A DNA stretch of 64,000 bases from an uncultured Lachnospiraceae bacterium (GTDB lineage Bacteria > Bacillota > Clostridia > Lachnospirales > Lachnospiraceae), in contig CAJUPI010000001.1 in assembly GCA_910588125.1 (NCBI GenBank), forward strand, positions 62,001 to 126,000, read 5' to 3'. The notes beneath the pieces were generated by a model. That model saw nothing but the letters and a program-made list of their open reading frames with translations. It had not been told where the DNA came from and searched no databases. A program made the translations under genes and the position numbers. Position 1 is the stretch's first letter, and each line of letters starts with the position of its first letter. This document shows, in pieces, positions 21,333-30,642 of this stretch.

Positions 21333-24212
21333 TCAGTCGCCAATTGTGACGTTAGAGACGCCAATGGCTCCATGACTTAAAATATAGTCCAAATCTGTGT
21401 AATGATAATAAAAACGATAGACATTTTTGGCCAGCGAGGCCGCATTGGCAGAGGAATATCCGTACGGAATATTCGTAGTTACACAGATGTCCGGGTTAGT
21501 ATATGGGCCATAGGAAATAAAAAACGCATGATTTCCCCTGGTTTTTACTTCCTGGGCCGTACCGGTTTTACCGGCAATCTCAACCTCCAGATCCCGGAAT
21601 ATACGCCGGGAACTGCCTTCATAAATCACATTGTACATTCCCTGCTGCACAGCATCCCAGGTAGAATCCTGAATATTAATGTGTCCTGTTACTTTGGGCG
21701 TAAAATCCTCCACCAGTTCTCCCTCTGAATTTGTCATCTTATCCAACAGGCTCAAGTCAAAGACAGTTCCCCGATTGGCCAATGCTGCTACATAGCGTGA
21801 CAGTTGGATATTAGAATAGCGGTTTGTTCCTTGTCCCATAGCGGAACGTTCCGGATCTTCCGTAGACATTTCCGGATCCAGCTCCGAAATCTCAATCCCG
21901 GAAGGGCGATCCAGCCCGAACATCGACGCATACTTTCGCAGAGTTTCCAGCCCACGCTCTGTAGAGTAGACCCCGTTTTCATCTGTAGAAAGACGGTGCG
22001 CTACTTCTGCAAAATAATAGTTGCAAGAATTCTGGATTCCACCCACCAGATTCAGAGGACCATGTTTTCCCCAATAAATCCAGCATTTGATATCCGGAGT
22101 TACCGCATCATAGACACCAGTACAGTCAATCGTCTCTTCTAAAGTGACTGCCCCTTCCTCTACCCCGGCAATCGCTGTGATTGGTTTAAACGTGGAGCCG
22201 GGAGCTTTTCTTGCCTGAGTCGCATTATTGTACATAGGAAGAGAAAGATCCTCCTGAAGCTGGTTAAAGTAAGTGGCGTCTACAGTTCCGGATAACCGGT
22301 TATTATCGTAGCTGGGATATGTTACCAGTGCTTTTACCTCACCGGTGTTCACATCGGTGATTACCACACTGCCAGTACAGGGATCCAGCGCCAGCTGTGC
22401 AGGGGTAATATCGATATTGGATATCCGATCTAGCATAAAGGTATAGGCGTAATTGTCACCATTCGTATTCAACAGATGTACCTGCTGTTCGTCGTATGGC
22501 AGAACCTCCTGGGCATAAAGCGCCAAGCACAGCTGTCTTCCGGTGATGACTTCATCATTGACCAGATAACGGCAAATCCGTTTGTCAAATTTGGTATCTT
22601 CACGGAGATCCTTAAGAATGGTATCTACCAGGACTTCATAGATGCTGTCAGCATTGGAATATTTATTTTCGATATCCAAATGTGTGGTATCCACCCAGTT
22701 ATCAGCAATTCCTGCATAGATATAGTCTCTAAGGCTGATTTCGTCTTCTTTCCAGGCAAGATATGCTTCACTTTCAATGTCAATATTATCACGCTTGATA
22801 ATTCCCACAGTTTCTCCCGAAAGATAATTGAAAATATATACCATATAGGCGACCATGTCCCGAGGTAAATCTTTCATGACCGTGGCATGTTCGCTCATCA
22901 ATTCCTGACGGATCTGATTCAGGATCCGCTCCTTGCTGCTAAGAAAACTGCTGTAGATCTCTTTTTCAATCGCCGACGCATCTTCTGCTACCATGGCATC
23001 CAGAGATAATACATTGTTGTTGATCAGCTGGTAATAGGCATCCTTGATCGGAATCTCGATCTTAGAAGCGTCCGTGGTGGCAGTAACCTCCACATCATAA
23101 TTTTTCAGCTTATCAACCAGAATACCGGCAAGCTGCTGTTCGATCAAATGATAAATCCCGATTTGCAGTTCCCGATCAATGGTCAGATAAATATCGTTGC
23201 CGGTAGTGGGCTTTGTTTCTGAAACCACCTCCATGATGCTTCCCACATTATTGACAATCAAATTCCGGTAACCTTTCCCGCCCTGAAGCTGCGTCTCCAT
23301 TTTATATTCAATGCCCGTACGTCCGACCACATCGTTGAGCTCGTATTCCGGATTTTCTTTCTGCAGTTCTTCCAGGTGATCTTCCTGCATTTTTCCGGTA
23401 TAACCGATAATCGGAGCAAAATAAATGCTGTCATTATACATCCGCACGGTTGTTTCTTCAATATTGACTCCCTGTAGCAATTCCATATTTTCTAATATCT
23501 CTACCATCGTTGCTTCATCTACATGGGATGTGATGGGAACAGCCTCATACTTCTTGTAGGCAGTAAGCGACATGGTGTAACGGATATTAAAAATATCCAG
23601 GGCCTCTTCGTCTGACAGCAACAGAGGATTGCCGCGTTCGTCCTTCATCTCGTCTAAGTGATATCGTTCCCATCGCGACTGGAGAAGCTCACGGGGACCG
23701 ACTGCGGTAGGATATTTCCCTTCCGGATCGTTAAGCTGATCTACTGAGCGAACGCCATAATAATCCCGCAGGAAACGGAGCCTGGCCGCTTCTGAACTGC
23801 TCGTGTAGATCCATCTTCCTCCCTCATCCAGGCCCACCTCCAGCTTTCCTTGAATCGGATAGCCATGCTTTTTTAATATACGGACCAGACGCAGGAGCAT
23901 GGCATTCATGGATGCTGAGTTGGGATACGCACCAATATCCTGAATACTTACCAGATAGGCCGGTTCATTGTACGCCAGCAGATAACCATTGCAATCATAG
24001 ATATTACCCCGAGTACCGGGAATCGACACTTCCCGCTGGGTCAGTTTTTCATAATCGCTTAAGTATTTTTCGCCAGCTATAATCTGCAGATTAAAGAGTT
24101 TGACAATCAAAATAGCAAACATTGCGGTAAATATCATCCCCAATGCAAACAGTCGAGAACTGGCAAGCTTATGAAGCAGTTCCTGCAATATTTCCCGTAA
24201 ATCTCTCAACAT
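21333..24212 (-). CDS. mrdA: Penicillin-binding protein 2 (elongation transpeptidase) with a large insertion
   Basis: This 959-aa class B PBP cross-links peptidoglycan as partner of RodA. It has one membrane helix (about 20-40), a dimerisation domain ('PGTRGNIYDCNGYLLAYNEP', 66-85) and a transpeptidase domain with Ser673-T-F-Lys676, Ser729-C-Asn731 and Lys882-Thr-Gly. It is much longer than the usual 600-700 aa: about 250 residues (roughly 360-610) sit between 'TIDRELQ' and 'DPCTGSVVITDVNTGEV', which normally lie about 30 apart. ATG 24212 has AAGGAGAG. It follows mreD by 6 nt. Confidence 0.93.
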   Translation of the reverse strand: MLRDLREILQELLHKLASSRLFALGMIFTAMFAILIVKLFNLQIIAGEKYLSDYEKLTQREVSIPGTRGNIYDCNGYLLAYNEPAYLVSIQDIGAYPNSASMNAMLLRLVRILKKHGYPIQGKLEVGLDEGGRWIYTSSSEAARLRFLRDYYGVRSVDQLNDPEGKYPTAVGPRELLQSRWERYHLDEMKDERGNPLLLSDEEALDIFNIRYTMSLTAYKKYEAVPITSHVDEATMVEILENMELLQGVNIEETTVRMYNDSIYFAPIIGYTGKMQEDHLEELQKENPEYELNDVVGRTGIEYKMETQLQGGKGYRNLIVNNVGSIMEVVSETKPTTGNDIYLTIDRELQIGIYHLIEQQLAGILVDKLKNYDVEVTATTDASKIEIPIKDAYYQLINNNVLSLDAMVAEDASAIEKEIYSSFLSSKERILNQIRQELMSEHATVMKDLPRDMVAYMVYIFNYLSGETVGIIKRDNIDIESEAYLAWKEDEISLRDYIYAGIADNWVDTTHLDIENKYSNADSIYEVLVDTILKDLREDTKFDKRICRYLVNDEVITGRQLCLALYAQEVLPYDEQQVHLLNTNGDNYAYTFMLDRISNIDITPAQLALDPCTGSVVITDVNTGEVKALVTYPSYDNNRLSGTVDATYFNQLQEDLSLPMYNNATQARKAPGSTFKPITAIAGVEEGAVTLEETIDCTGVYDAVTPDIKCWIYWGKHGPLNLVGGIQNSCNYYFAEVAHRLSTDENGVYSTERGLETLRKYASMFGLDRPSGIEISELDPEMSTEDPERSAMGQGTNRYSNIQLSRYVAALANRGTVFDLSLLDKMTNSEGELVEDFTPKVTGHINIQDSTWDAVQQGMYNVIYEGSSRRIFRDLEVEIAGKTGTAQEVKTRGNHAFFISYGPYTNPDICVTTNIPYGYSSANAASLAKNVYRFYYHYTDLDYILSHGAIGVSNVTIGD

Positions 24213-24218
24213 TCTTTT

Positions 24219-24725
24219 CTAATCTCTCCTTTTTTCCAGCTCCTCTAATCTCCGATTGGTAAACAGGAAGCTTCGATAAAGCAGCAGAGTCGCCACAACG
24301 GTAAAGATTGTTTCCGGAAGAATAATCTCCCTCAAATAATAGATAATATCCAGCCGGTTCCGGATCAAAAAGCTGAATATATAAACGTAACCATTATAGG
24401 CCAGTTCATTGACAAGGCTTAAGATCAGCGGCAGGGTAATATAATCCTCATAATAATATTTGGTGCAGATGCCGTTGAAATAACCAATATTAATATACAA
24501 TAATGTGTAAAATCCAAAAGGACCGCTATAAAACAAATCGAGAAGAATTCCGGCTAAAAGCCCATACCACAGCCCTGCACCTCTTCCGTAAATGAATCCA
24601 AAGGAAAATGTCAGAATCAGTAATAAATTTGGAGTAGCGGCAAAAAACGGCAGCAAGGGAAAGATCCCATTCTGAATGGCAAAGGCTAACAACATCAGTA
24701 AGATATTTAAAAGGATCCGCTTCAT
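24219..24725 (-). CDS. mreD: Rod shape-determining protein MreD
   Basis: A 168-aa membrane protein with five or so hydrophobic segments and the MreD pattern 'NGIFPLLPFFAATPNLLLIL', 'GLLAGILLDLFYSGPFGFYTLLYI'. MreD works with MreC and RodA/PBP2 in side-wall synthesis. Its ATG overlaps the mreC stop by 4 nt. In this operon it is preceded by mreC but no mreB. Confidence 0.92.
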   Translation of the reverse strand: MKRILLNILLMLLAFAIQNGIFPLLPFFAATPNLLLILTFSFGFIYGRGAGLWYGLLAGILLDLFYSGPFGFYTLLYINIGYFNGICTKYYYEDYITLPLILSLVNELAYNGYVYIFSFLIRNRLDIIYYLREIILPETIFTVVATLLLYRSFLFTNRRLEELEKRRD

Positions 24726-25591
24726 TCCTGCTCTCCTTGTCCTGCCGTCAACTCGCTATGGAGTTGATCTTCTTTCAGCTCCAAAATCACCAATACCTCC
24801 TGAAGATTATTGAATTGGGCAACCGGAACCAGATATCCTGATTTGGTCAGACGCGTCTCGTCAGTTACAATATCGGTAGCATATCCGATCAGGATTCCCG
24901 GCAGGTATTTGGAGCTGACATTGGAGGTGACAATCCGGTCGCCGTCCTTGACATCCCCATCCTTGGTAATCTTACTGATTCTCAGCCGGCCCTCGGAAAA
25001 CAGAGTCAGATCTCCTTCCACAAAACAGGTGTCACCCGACTGCTGGGCCATACCGCTGACCCGGCTTACATCATCAATGATAGAACGGACTGTGGCATAG
25101 TTGGCGCCCACGTCCGTCACAATTCCTACCAGACCGCCACCGGCCAGCACATTGGCATCCACCCGCACTCCGTCAGCAGACCCTTTATTGATACGGAACA
25201 CCTGAAACCAGGCGCCGGAATCCTTGGCAATCACCCGGGCGCCGATTTTTTCATATTGCTGATAATCCTGATCCAGATCATATAATTCACGCAATCGGTT
25301 CAGCTCAAATTGTTCTGCCTGTAATCGGGTATTTTCTTCTACCAATTCGTCGATCTGCTGCCGCAAGCGGGCGTTTTCTTCCACCGCCCCCTTAAACTGA
25401 CTGTAATCAGTGATCTCATTATAAATCAGCGTGCCGGCCCGGTTCACTCCCGACTGGATTGGGATCAGAAAATATCCGACCCCGGTACGTAAAGGATCCA
25501 GAAAACTGTCCCGAAAGGAAGTGATTATAATCAGCAGAATGCAAAAGATTGACATCCCGATCAAAATATATTTGCTGCGTTTCGATTCCAT
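24722..25591 (-). CDS. mreC: Rod shape-determining protein MreC
   Basis: The 289-aa protein has an N-terminal membrane helix (about 8-28), a coiled coil ('ENARLRQQIDELVEENTRLQ', about 72-95) and the two-barrel MreC domain with 'GLVGIVTDVGANYATVRSI' and 'DGDRIVTSNVSSKYLPGILIGY'. MreC activates PBP2. The C-terminal ~20 residues are charged. The start lies directly next to the radC stop, so mreB, which usually stands here, is missing. Confidence 0.94.
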   Translation of the reverse strand: MESKRSKYILIGMSIFCILLIIITSFRDSFLDPLRTGVGYFLIPIQSGVNRAGTLIYNEITDYSQFKGAVEENARLRQQIDELVEENTRLQAEQFELNRLRELYDLDQDYQQYEKIGARVIAKDSGAWFQVFRINKGSADGVRVDANVLAGGGLVGIVTDVGANYATVRSIIDDVSRVSGMAQQSGDTCFVEGDLTLFSEGRLRISKITKDGDVKDGDRIVTSNVSSKYLPGILIGYATDIVTDETRLTKSGYLVPVAQFNNLQEVLVILELKEDQLHSELTAGQGEQE

Positions 25592-26278
25592 CTATAATAA
25601 TCCTCGTTCCTTCATACTTACATAAGTGTGTTCTCCAATAACAACATGATCCTGGAGATGAATTCCTATCAATCGGCCAGCCTCAAAAACGCGCTTGGTC
25701 AGGGCAATGTCTTCCATACTCGGTTCCGGATCCCCGCTGGGATGATTGTGAACCAGAATCAGGCTGACAGCCTGATAGCGGAGCGCTTCAATAAAGATCT
25801 CCCGCGGGGAAGCAAGGGAGGCATTCACTGTGCCTTTGGATATCAGGATGTCACGAATCAATCCCTGCCTGGTATTAAAAAGCATGACATAAAACTGTTC
25901 CTGCTTCATATGGCGCATATCTTCCTGAAAATATTTTGCCACGGCATCTGGAGCCTGGAAAATCTGCATCTGCTCCCTCGCCTTTCTTTTCCAGATTCTC
26001 CGGGACAGCTCACCCACACAGAGCAATTGAATGCCCTTTACCTTTCCGATCCCTTTTACGGACATAAATTCCGGAAGAGAAAGATGCAAAAGCCCTAAAA
26101 TACCATCGTTAGGGTAATTTAAGGCCAAAATACTGGACGCCAGCTCCAGAGAATTCAGCTCTTTTGAACCAGTGCGCAGAAGGACGGACAAAAGCTCCGT
26201 ATCACTCAGCCGCTCTGGCCCCTCTCGCAGGCAGCGTTCATAAGGTCTGTCATCATTAGGAATATCTTTGATTTTCAT
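25592..26278 (-). CDS. radC: RadC-family JAB-domain protein
   Basis: The 228-aa protein has a helix-hairpin-helix ('FMSVKGIGKVKGIQL', about 71-85) and a JAB1/MPN domain with the JAMM metal motif His177-x-His179-(x)10-Asp190 in 'LVHNHPSGDPEPSMED'. The family was named for DNA repair but its true role is unsettled. ATG 26278 has AAGAAAGGG. It heads the mre operon, as in B. subtilis. The 148-bp gap behind it (26279-26426) shows no other gene. Confidence 0.94.
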   Translation of the reverse strand: MKIKDIPNDDRPYERCLREGPERLSDTELLSVLLRTGSKELNSLELASSILALNYPNDGILGLLHLSLPEFMSVKGIGKVKGIQLLCVGELSRRIWKRKAREQMQIFQAPDAVAKYFQEDMRHMKQEQFYVMLFNTRQGLIRDILISKGTVNASLASPREIFIEALRYQAVSLILVHNHPSGDPEPSMEDIALTKRVFEAGRLIGIHLQDHVVIGEHTYVSMKERGLL

Positions 26279-26426
26279 AATTCTTCCCTTTCTTTGCTGC
26301 GTGACTCTCCAGGTACGTAGTCAGAAAAGGCCGAATGAATCTCTCTATAATATTAAGAGATACTTTTACTCATCTTACCATAAAATCAGATTTGTGTATA
26401 TAAAAATCGTAGAGTTTAGAAAGTCT

Positions 26427-27728
26427 TTAGTTTTCCTTTATTTTGACGAGTCCTGCGTCCACCAGCTTTTGCAGAGACATCAAGACGCCAAGCTTTGCAT
26501 GATACCAGGTAAGGCCGCCCTGAAAATATACGGCGTAGGGTTCTTTGATCGGAGCATCTGCACTTAGCTCGATGGAAGAGCCTTGTACGAATGCCCCGGC
26601 CGCCATAATTACCGGTGCATCATAGCCAGGCATATCCCAGGGCTCCGGAACGACAAAGCTGTCCACTGGTGCAGCAGCCTGGATCCCCTGGCAAAAGGCA
26701 ATCACTCCTTCAGAAGTTCCAAAAGTGACAGATTGAATAATATCATGCCGGGATTCTTTTCCGTTTGGCACTACCAGAAAGCCAAGCCTCTCATAGAGAT
26801 TGGCAGCCAGAATCGCCCCCTTTATCGCTCCGGCCACCACAACCGGCGCCATAAACAGCCCCTGAAAGAAAGGCTGGTTCAGTCCAAGGCTGGCGCCAAC
26901 CTCCTTTCCTAATCCTGGCGCACTTAAGCGGTAAGAAGCCCGATCAATGCAGTCCTGACGGCCCACGATATAACCGCCGATAGGAGCCAGGCCGCCACCC
27001 GGGTTTTTGATCAATGAGCCTACAATCATATCAGCTCCCACATCCGTTGGCTCTATGCGTTCGACAAATTCCCCATAGCAATTATCTACCATACAGATAA
27101 CATCTGATTTTAGGCTTTTTATGAATGAAATCAACTCGCCGATCTGTGTCACAGACAAAGTAGGACGTGTGGCATATCCCTTGGAACGCTGAATTGTCAC
27201 CAGCTTTGTCTTATCGTTAACGGATTGGCGGATGCCTTCAAAATCAAAGGAACCATCTGGCAGCAAATCCACCTGCCGGTATGCGATTCCATATTCTTTC
27301 AACGAACCGGCAGAATCACGGATTCCAATTACCTCCTCCAGCGTATCATAAGGCTTTCCTACCGGAGAAAGCAATTCATCACCGGGACGCAGATTGCCGG
27401 CCAATGCCACATGAAGTGCATGAGTGCCGCTGATAAGCTGAGGGCGCACCAGGCTGCTTTCTCCATGGAACACCAGGGCATATACTTTTTCCAGGACATC
27501 TCGTCCCAGATCATTATATCCGTAGCCGGTAGTGGCAGCAAAATGAATATCGCTCACCCGTGCTTTCTGCATTGCCTGAATCACTTTCAATTGATTATAT
27601 TCCGCATTCTCATCAATGGCGGCAAAACGTTCTTTTAATTCCTGTTCAATGGAAAAAGCATAATCCAGCACCTGCCGGCTGATTCCGCATTCTCGATACA
27701 TCTGCCCGATTCCTGTTTCAATTCCCAT
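26427..27728 (-). CDS. ynbB: Methionine gamma-lyase family PLP protein (YnbB, 'aluminium resistance')
   Basis: The 433-aa fold-type I PLP enzyme shows 'RPQLISGTHALHVALAGNLRPGDEL' in parts, 'MVDNCYGEFVE' (Asp for the PLP ring) and 'VGSLIKNPGGGLAPIGGYI' with the PLP lysine. It belongs to the group annotated as methionine gamma-lyase-like or aluminium resistance; the reaction is unproven. It follows miaA after one base; in other Clostridia miaA, hfq and this gene cluster together, here without hfq. Confidence 0.9.
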   Translation of the reverse strand: MGIETGIGQMYRECGISRQVLDYAFSIEQELKERFAAIDENAEYNQLKVIQAMQKARVSDIHFAATTGYGYNDLGRDVLEKVYALVFHGESSLVRPQLISGTHALHVALAGNLRPGDELLSPVGKPYDTLEEVIGIRDSAGSLKEYGIAYRQVDLLPDGSFDFEGIRQSVNDKTKLVTIQRSKGYATRPTLSVTQIGELISFIKSLKSDVICMVDNCYGEFVERIEPTDVGADMIVGSLIKNPGGGLAPIGGYIVGRQDCIDRASYRLSAPGLGKEVGASLGLNQPFFQGLFMAPVVVAGAIKGAILAANLYERLGFLVVPNGKESRHDIIQSVTFGTSEGVIAFCQGIQAAAPVDSFVVPEPWDMPGYDAPVIMAAGAFVQGSSIELSADAPIKEPYAVYFQGGLTWYHAKLGVLMSLQKLVDAGLVKIKEN

Positions 27729-27729
27729 T

Positions 27730-28683
27730 TCATCCTTCTCCCTTCTGTTCTTCGCGTGCGAATTCTCTCAGAATGTATGCTAAAACCTGTTGTTGATCCT
27801 GGTTAAATTGTTCCAGCTCAAGCCAACGGACATCCCGCTCCCGGCGAAACCAGGTCAGCTGCCGTTTGGCAAAATGACGCGTATCTCGTTTTAATACTCT
27901 CACAGCCTCCTCCCATGTGCAACGGTGTTCTAAATAATCCAGAATTTCCTTATAACCCAATCCCTGCATAGACACCATGCCACGGTGACAGCCCATATTT
28001 TTCAGCCGTTCTACTTCTGTTACCAATCCGGAGGCAATCATTTCGTCTACTCGTTGATCAATTCGTCTGTAGAGCAGTTCCCGGTTACAATTCAGTACAA
28101 AATAGTAAAAGTGATAAGGCGAGGTTTTTTCTCGTTCCTGACGGTTGTGCTCTGAAATCGGCTGTCCGGTCAGCCGATAATATTCAATGGCACGAATCAC
28201 TCGTTTTCGATTGTTCACATGAATCTGCTGTGCTGCTTCCGGATCCATCTGGTAAAGAATTTGATGTAGATATTCATTGCCATATTCTTCACCCAGCTGT
28301 TCCAATTCGCGGCGAATCGTGCCGTTGCTGTCGTTTTCTTTAAAATCGATGGCATATAAAAGTGCCTGAATATAAAATCCGGTACCTCCTGTTACAATAG
28401 GAATATGACCGCGCTCATAAATGCCGGCCAATGCTTGTCGGGCCATGGCCTGAAATATCGTAACATTAAATTCCTCATGCGGATCCAGCACATCTATCAG
28501 GTGGTGGGGAACCCCCTCCATCTCCTGCTTGGTTATTTTGGCTGAACCGATATCCATGTAGCGGTATACCTGCATGGAATCTGCACTGATAATCTCTCCG
28601 TTTAAAGCCTGGGCCAAGCGGATAGAAAGGGATGTTTTCCCCACTGCCGTGGGACCAGTCAAAATAATTAATGGCGGTTTCAT
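27730..28683 (-). CDS. miaA: tRNA dimethylallyltransferase
   Basis: MiaA adds an isopentenyl group to A37 of tRNAs that read codons starting with U. The 317-aa protein has the Walker A 'ILTGPTAVGKTSLSI', the conserved 'ISADSMQVYRYMDIGSAK' and 'PIVTGGTGFYIQALLY', with the C-terminal 'RDTRHFAKRQLTWFRRE'. The product is the substrate of MiaB, encoded upstream in the same block (34831-33323). It lies 66 nt after mutL. Confidence 0.97.
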   Translation of the reverse strand: MKPPLIILTGPTAVGKTSLSIRLAQALNGEIISADSMQVYRYMDIGSAKITKQEMEGVPHHLIDVLDPHEEFNVTIFQAMARQALAGIYERGHIPIVTGGTGFYIQALLYAIDFKENDSNGTIRRELEQLGEEYGNEYLHQILYQMDPEAAQQIHVNNRKRVIRAIEYYRLTGQPISEHNRQEREKTSPYHFYYFVLNCNRELLYRRIDQRVDEMIASGLVTEVERLKNMGCHRGMVSMQGLGYKEILDYLEHRCTWEEAVRVLKRDTRHFAKRQLTWFRRERDVRWLELEQFNQDQQQVLAYILREFAREEQKGEG

Positions 28684-28749
28684 AGCACACCTCCCCCTTT
28701 CTGTCAGCGAAATTATGCATCTGCTGCTTTTTCTGCAAACAACCCGATT

Positions 28750-30591
28750 TTATAGGATGCGCTTGAATTTTTTCTCCAATTCATATTTGCTCATCGAAAT
28801 TATGGTTGGACGCCCATGGGGACAAGCATAAGGGTTTTCCAGAAGAAGAAGCTGATCCACCAATTGCCTGGCTTCTGCCGCTGTCATGGAATGATTTCCC
28901 TTAACTGCCGCCTTACAGGATATCATAGCCACCCGCTCACGTATCAGGTCGGAACCACCGGCGGCCAAATCTTCTGAGAGCGTATCCAAAAGCTCTGTCA
29001 GCAATTCTTTTTGGGCAATGGAAAACAAGTTATCCGGCACCGTACGAACGGCATATTCCCGCCCGCCAAACGGTTCTATTTCAAAGCCCAGCTCTTGAAA
29101 TACCTGGCGATATTGCCGGATAAGAGCCTCCTCCTTGCTGCTTAAAGTCAGAATAATTGGTGGATCTACTATCTGGCTGGTCTGTTGACGTTCCTTTAAT
29201 GAGGCCATTGTTTTTTCATAAAGGACTTTTTCATGGGCGGCATGTTGATCAATAATATAAAGCTGATCGTTAAATTCTACTAGCCAATAAGTGTCAAAAA
29301 GCTGGCCGATCAGCTGATGGCGATTGCGGGATGCTGGAGCTAGCAGCGGTTCTTCAAACAAATCAAGCTGTTTTTGTTTTATCTGTTGCGTGGGTGCTTT
29401 ATTTTGAGGAGAGGCGCTATAGCCGGCAGATGTCTCTGCCACAGCTTCGGGCTGGGAAGGAATGGCATTTTCTGGGAAAAGCTGTGCCATCCGTCTCTGT
29501 TCAAAGGGTTCCGGCAGAGAAGGCTTTTTTTCCGTTTTCTCGGGCAAGGTAGCATCTCTAATCTCCCGCTGTTTTTCTCCTAGCTCTACCTCCGGAATCA
29601 ATTCTTTGTGCATTAGGACTCCGGCGATAGCATCCCGCAGAATTTGAAAAACCAGCTCTCCGTTTTGAAAACGCAGTTCCATTTTTGTGGGATGGACGTT
29701 TACATCCAAAAGCTCGGGCTCAATCTGAAGCTGTAACATGGTAAAAGGATACTTATGTTGCATCATAAAGGGCTTATAGGCTTCTTCAATTGCATGGGAA
29801 AGAATACTGCTTTTAATATAGCGTCCATTAATAAAATAATTTTCAAAATTGCGGTTGTTTCGGGCAATCACCGGTTTACCGATATAACCAGTGATGGAAA
29901 CTGCCTCCTGACAAGCCTTTACCGCCAGCAAATTTGCCGTTATTTCCCGCCCGTAAATAGTATAAATAATATCCTTCAAATTATGATTGCCAGAAGTATA
30001 AAGCTTGTTCTGGTTATTTTGAATAAAACGGATCGAAACCTCCGGATGAGACAGCGCAAGTTTTTCTACCAGCTCTCCTACATGTGAGCCCTCTGTCACC
30101 GGGGTTTTTAAAAATTTTCTTCTCACCGGAGTGTTATAAAACAAGTTTCGGACAATCAAGGTAGTTCCTTCTGGCGCACCGATTTCTTCTCTGCTTTTTT
30201 CCTGGCCACCTTCCATTTGATAACGGATTCCGGTCAGCCTTTCTGGTATCCGGGTAATCAGTTCTACCTGGGATACCGCTGCAATACTGGACAACGCCTC
30301 CCCTCGAAATCCCAGGGAGGATACTAAAAAAAGATCCTCGGCAGACCGGATTTTGCTGGTAGAATGACGCAGAAAGGCCAGTGGAATCTCTTCGGGAGCA
30401 ATCCCTCCTCCATTATCTGTCACACGGATAAACGAGATCCCTCCCTCGCGGATCTCGACGGTAATAGCAGTGGCCCCGGCATCAATTGCATTCTCCAAAA
30501 GTTCTTTTACTACGGAGGAAGGCCGTTCAATGACCTCACCGGCGGCAATTTTATTAATGGTGTTCTGATCTAATACCTGGATCTTTGACAT
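28750..30591 (-). CDS. mutL: DNA mismatch repair endonuclease MutL
   Basis: The 613-aa MutL has the GHKL ATPase domain ('ELLENAIDAGATAI', 'VTDNGGGI', 'SLGFRGEALSSIA') and a C-terminal endonuclease domain with the metal motif 'DQHAAHEKVLYE', plus 'SCKAAVKGN' and 'CPHGRP'. This is the nicking type found in bacteria without MutH. The linker (about 335-430) is Gln/Glu/Pro rich. ATG 30591 has GAAAGGAAG; the ATG six codons upstream lacks a site. It follows mutS with a palindrome at the boundary. Confidence 0.97.
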   Translation of the reverse strand: MSKIQVLDQNTINKIAAGEVIERPSSVVKELLENAIDAGATAITVEIREGGISFIRVTDNGGGIAPEEIPLAFLRHSTSKIRSAEDLFLVSSLGFRGEALSSIAAVSQVELITRIPERLTGIRYQMEGGQEKSREEIGAPEGTTLIVRNLFYNTPVRRKFLKTPVTEGSHVGELVEKLALSHPEVSIRFIQNNQNKLYTSGNHNLKDIIYTIYGREITANLLAVKACQEAVSITGYIGKPVIARNNRNFENYFINGRYIKSSILSHAIEEAYKPFMMQHKYPFTMLQLQIEPELLDVNVHPTKMELRFQNGELVFQILRDAIAGVLMHKELIPEVELGEKQREIRDATLPEKTEKKPSLPEPFEQRRMAQLFPENAIPSQPEAVAETSAGYSASPQNKAPTQQIKQKQLDLFEEPLLAPASRNRHQLIGQLFDTYWLVEFNDQLYIIDQHAAHEKVLYEKTMASLKERQQTSQIVDPPIILTLSSKEEALIRQYRQVFQELGFEIEPFGGREYAVRTVPDNLFSIAQKELLTELLDTLSEDLAAGGSDLIRERVAMISCKAAVKGNHSMTAAEARQLVDQLLLLENPYACPHGRPTIISMSKYELEKKFKRIL

Positions 30592-30613
30592 ACCTGCTTC
30601 CTTTCGCACTCAT

Positions 30614-30642
30614 AAGTTGACATAATAATATTATGTCAACTT
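30614..30642. repeat. Perfect palindrome at the mutS-mutL boundary
   Basis: Arms of 14 bp at 30614-30627 (AAGTTGACATAATA) and 30629-30642 surround one central base; a real RNA hairpin would open the inner few pairs. The mutS TGA (30636-30638) lies within it. On the plus strand a T-run (30641-30646) follows, which makes it terminator-like for antisense transcription into mutS; on the message it is a stem-loop between two co-transcribed genes. Confidence 0.75.
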
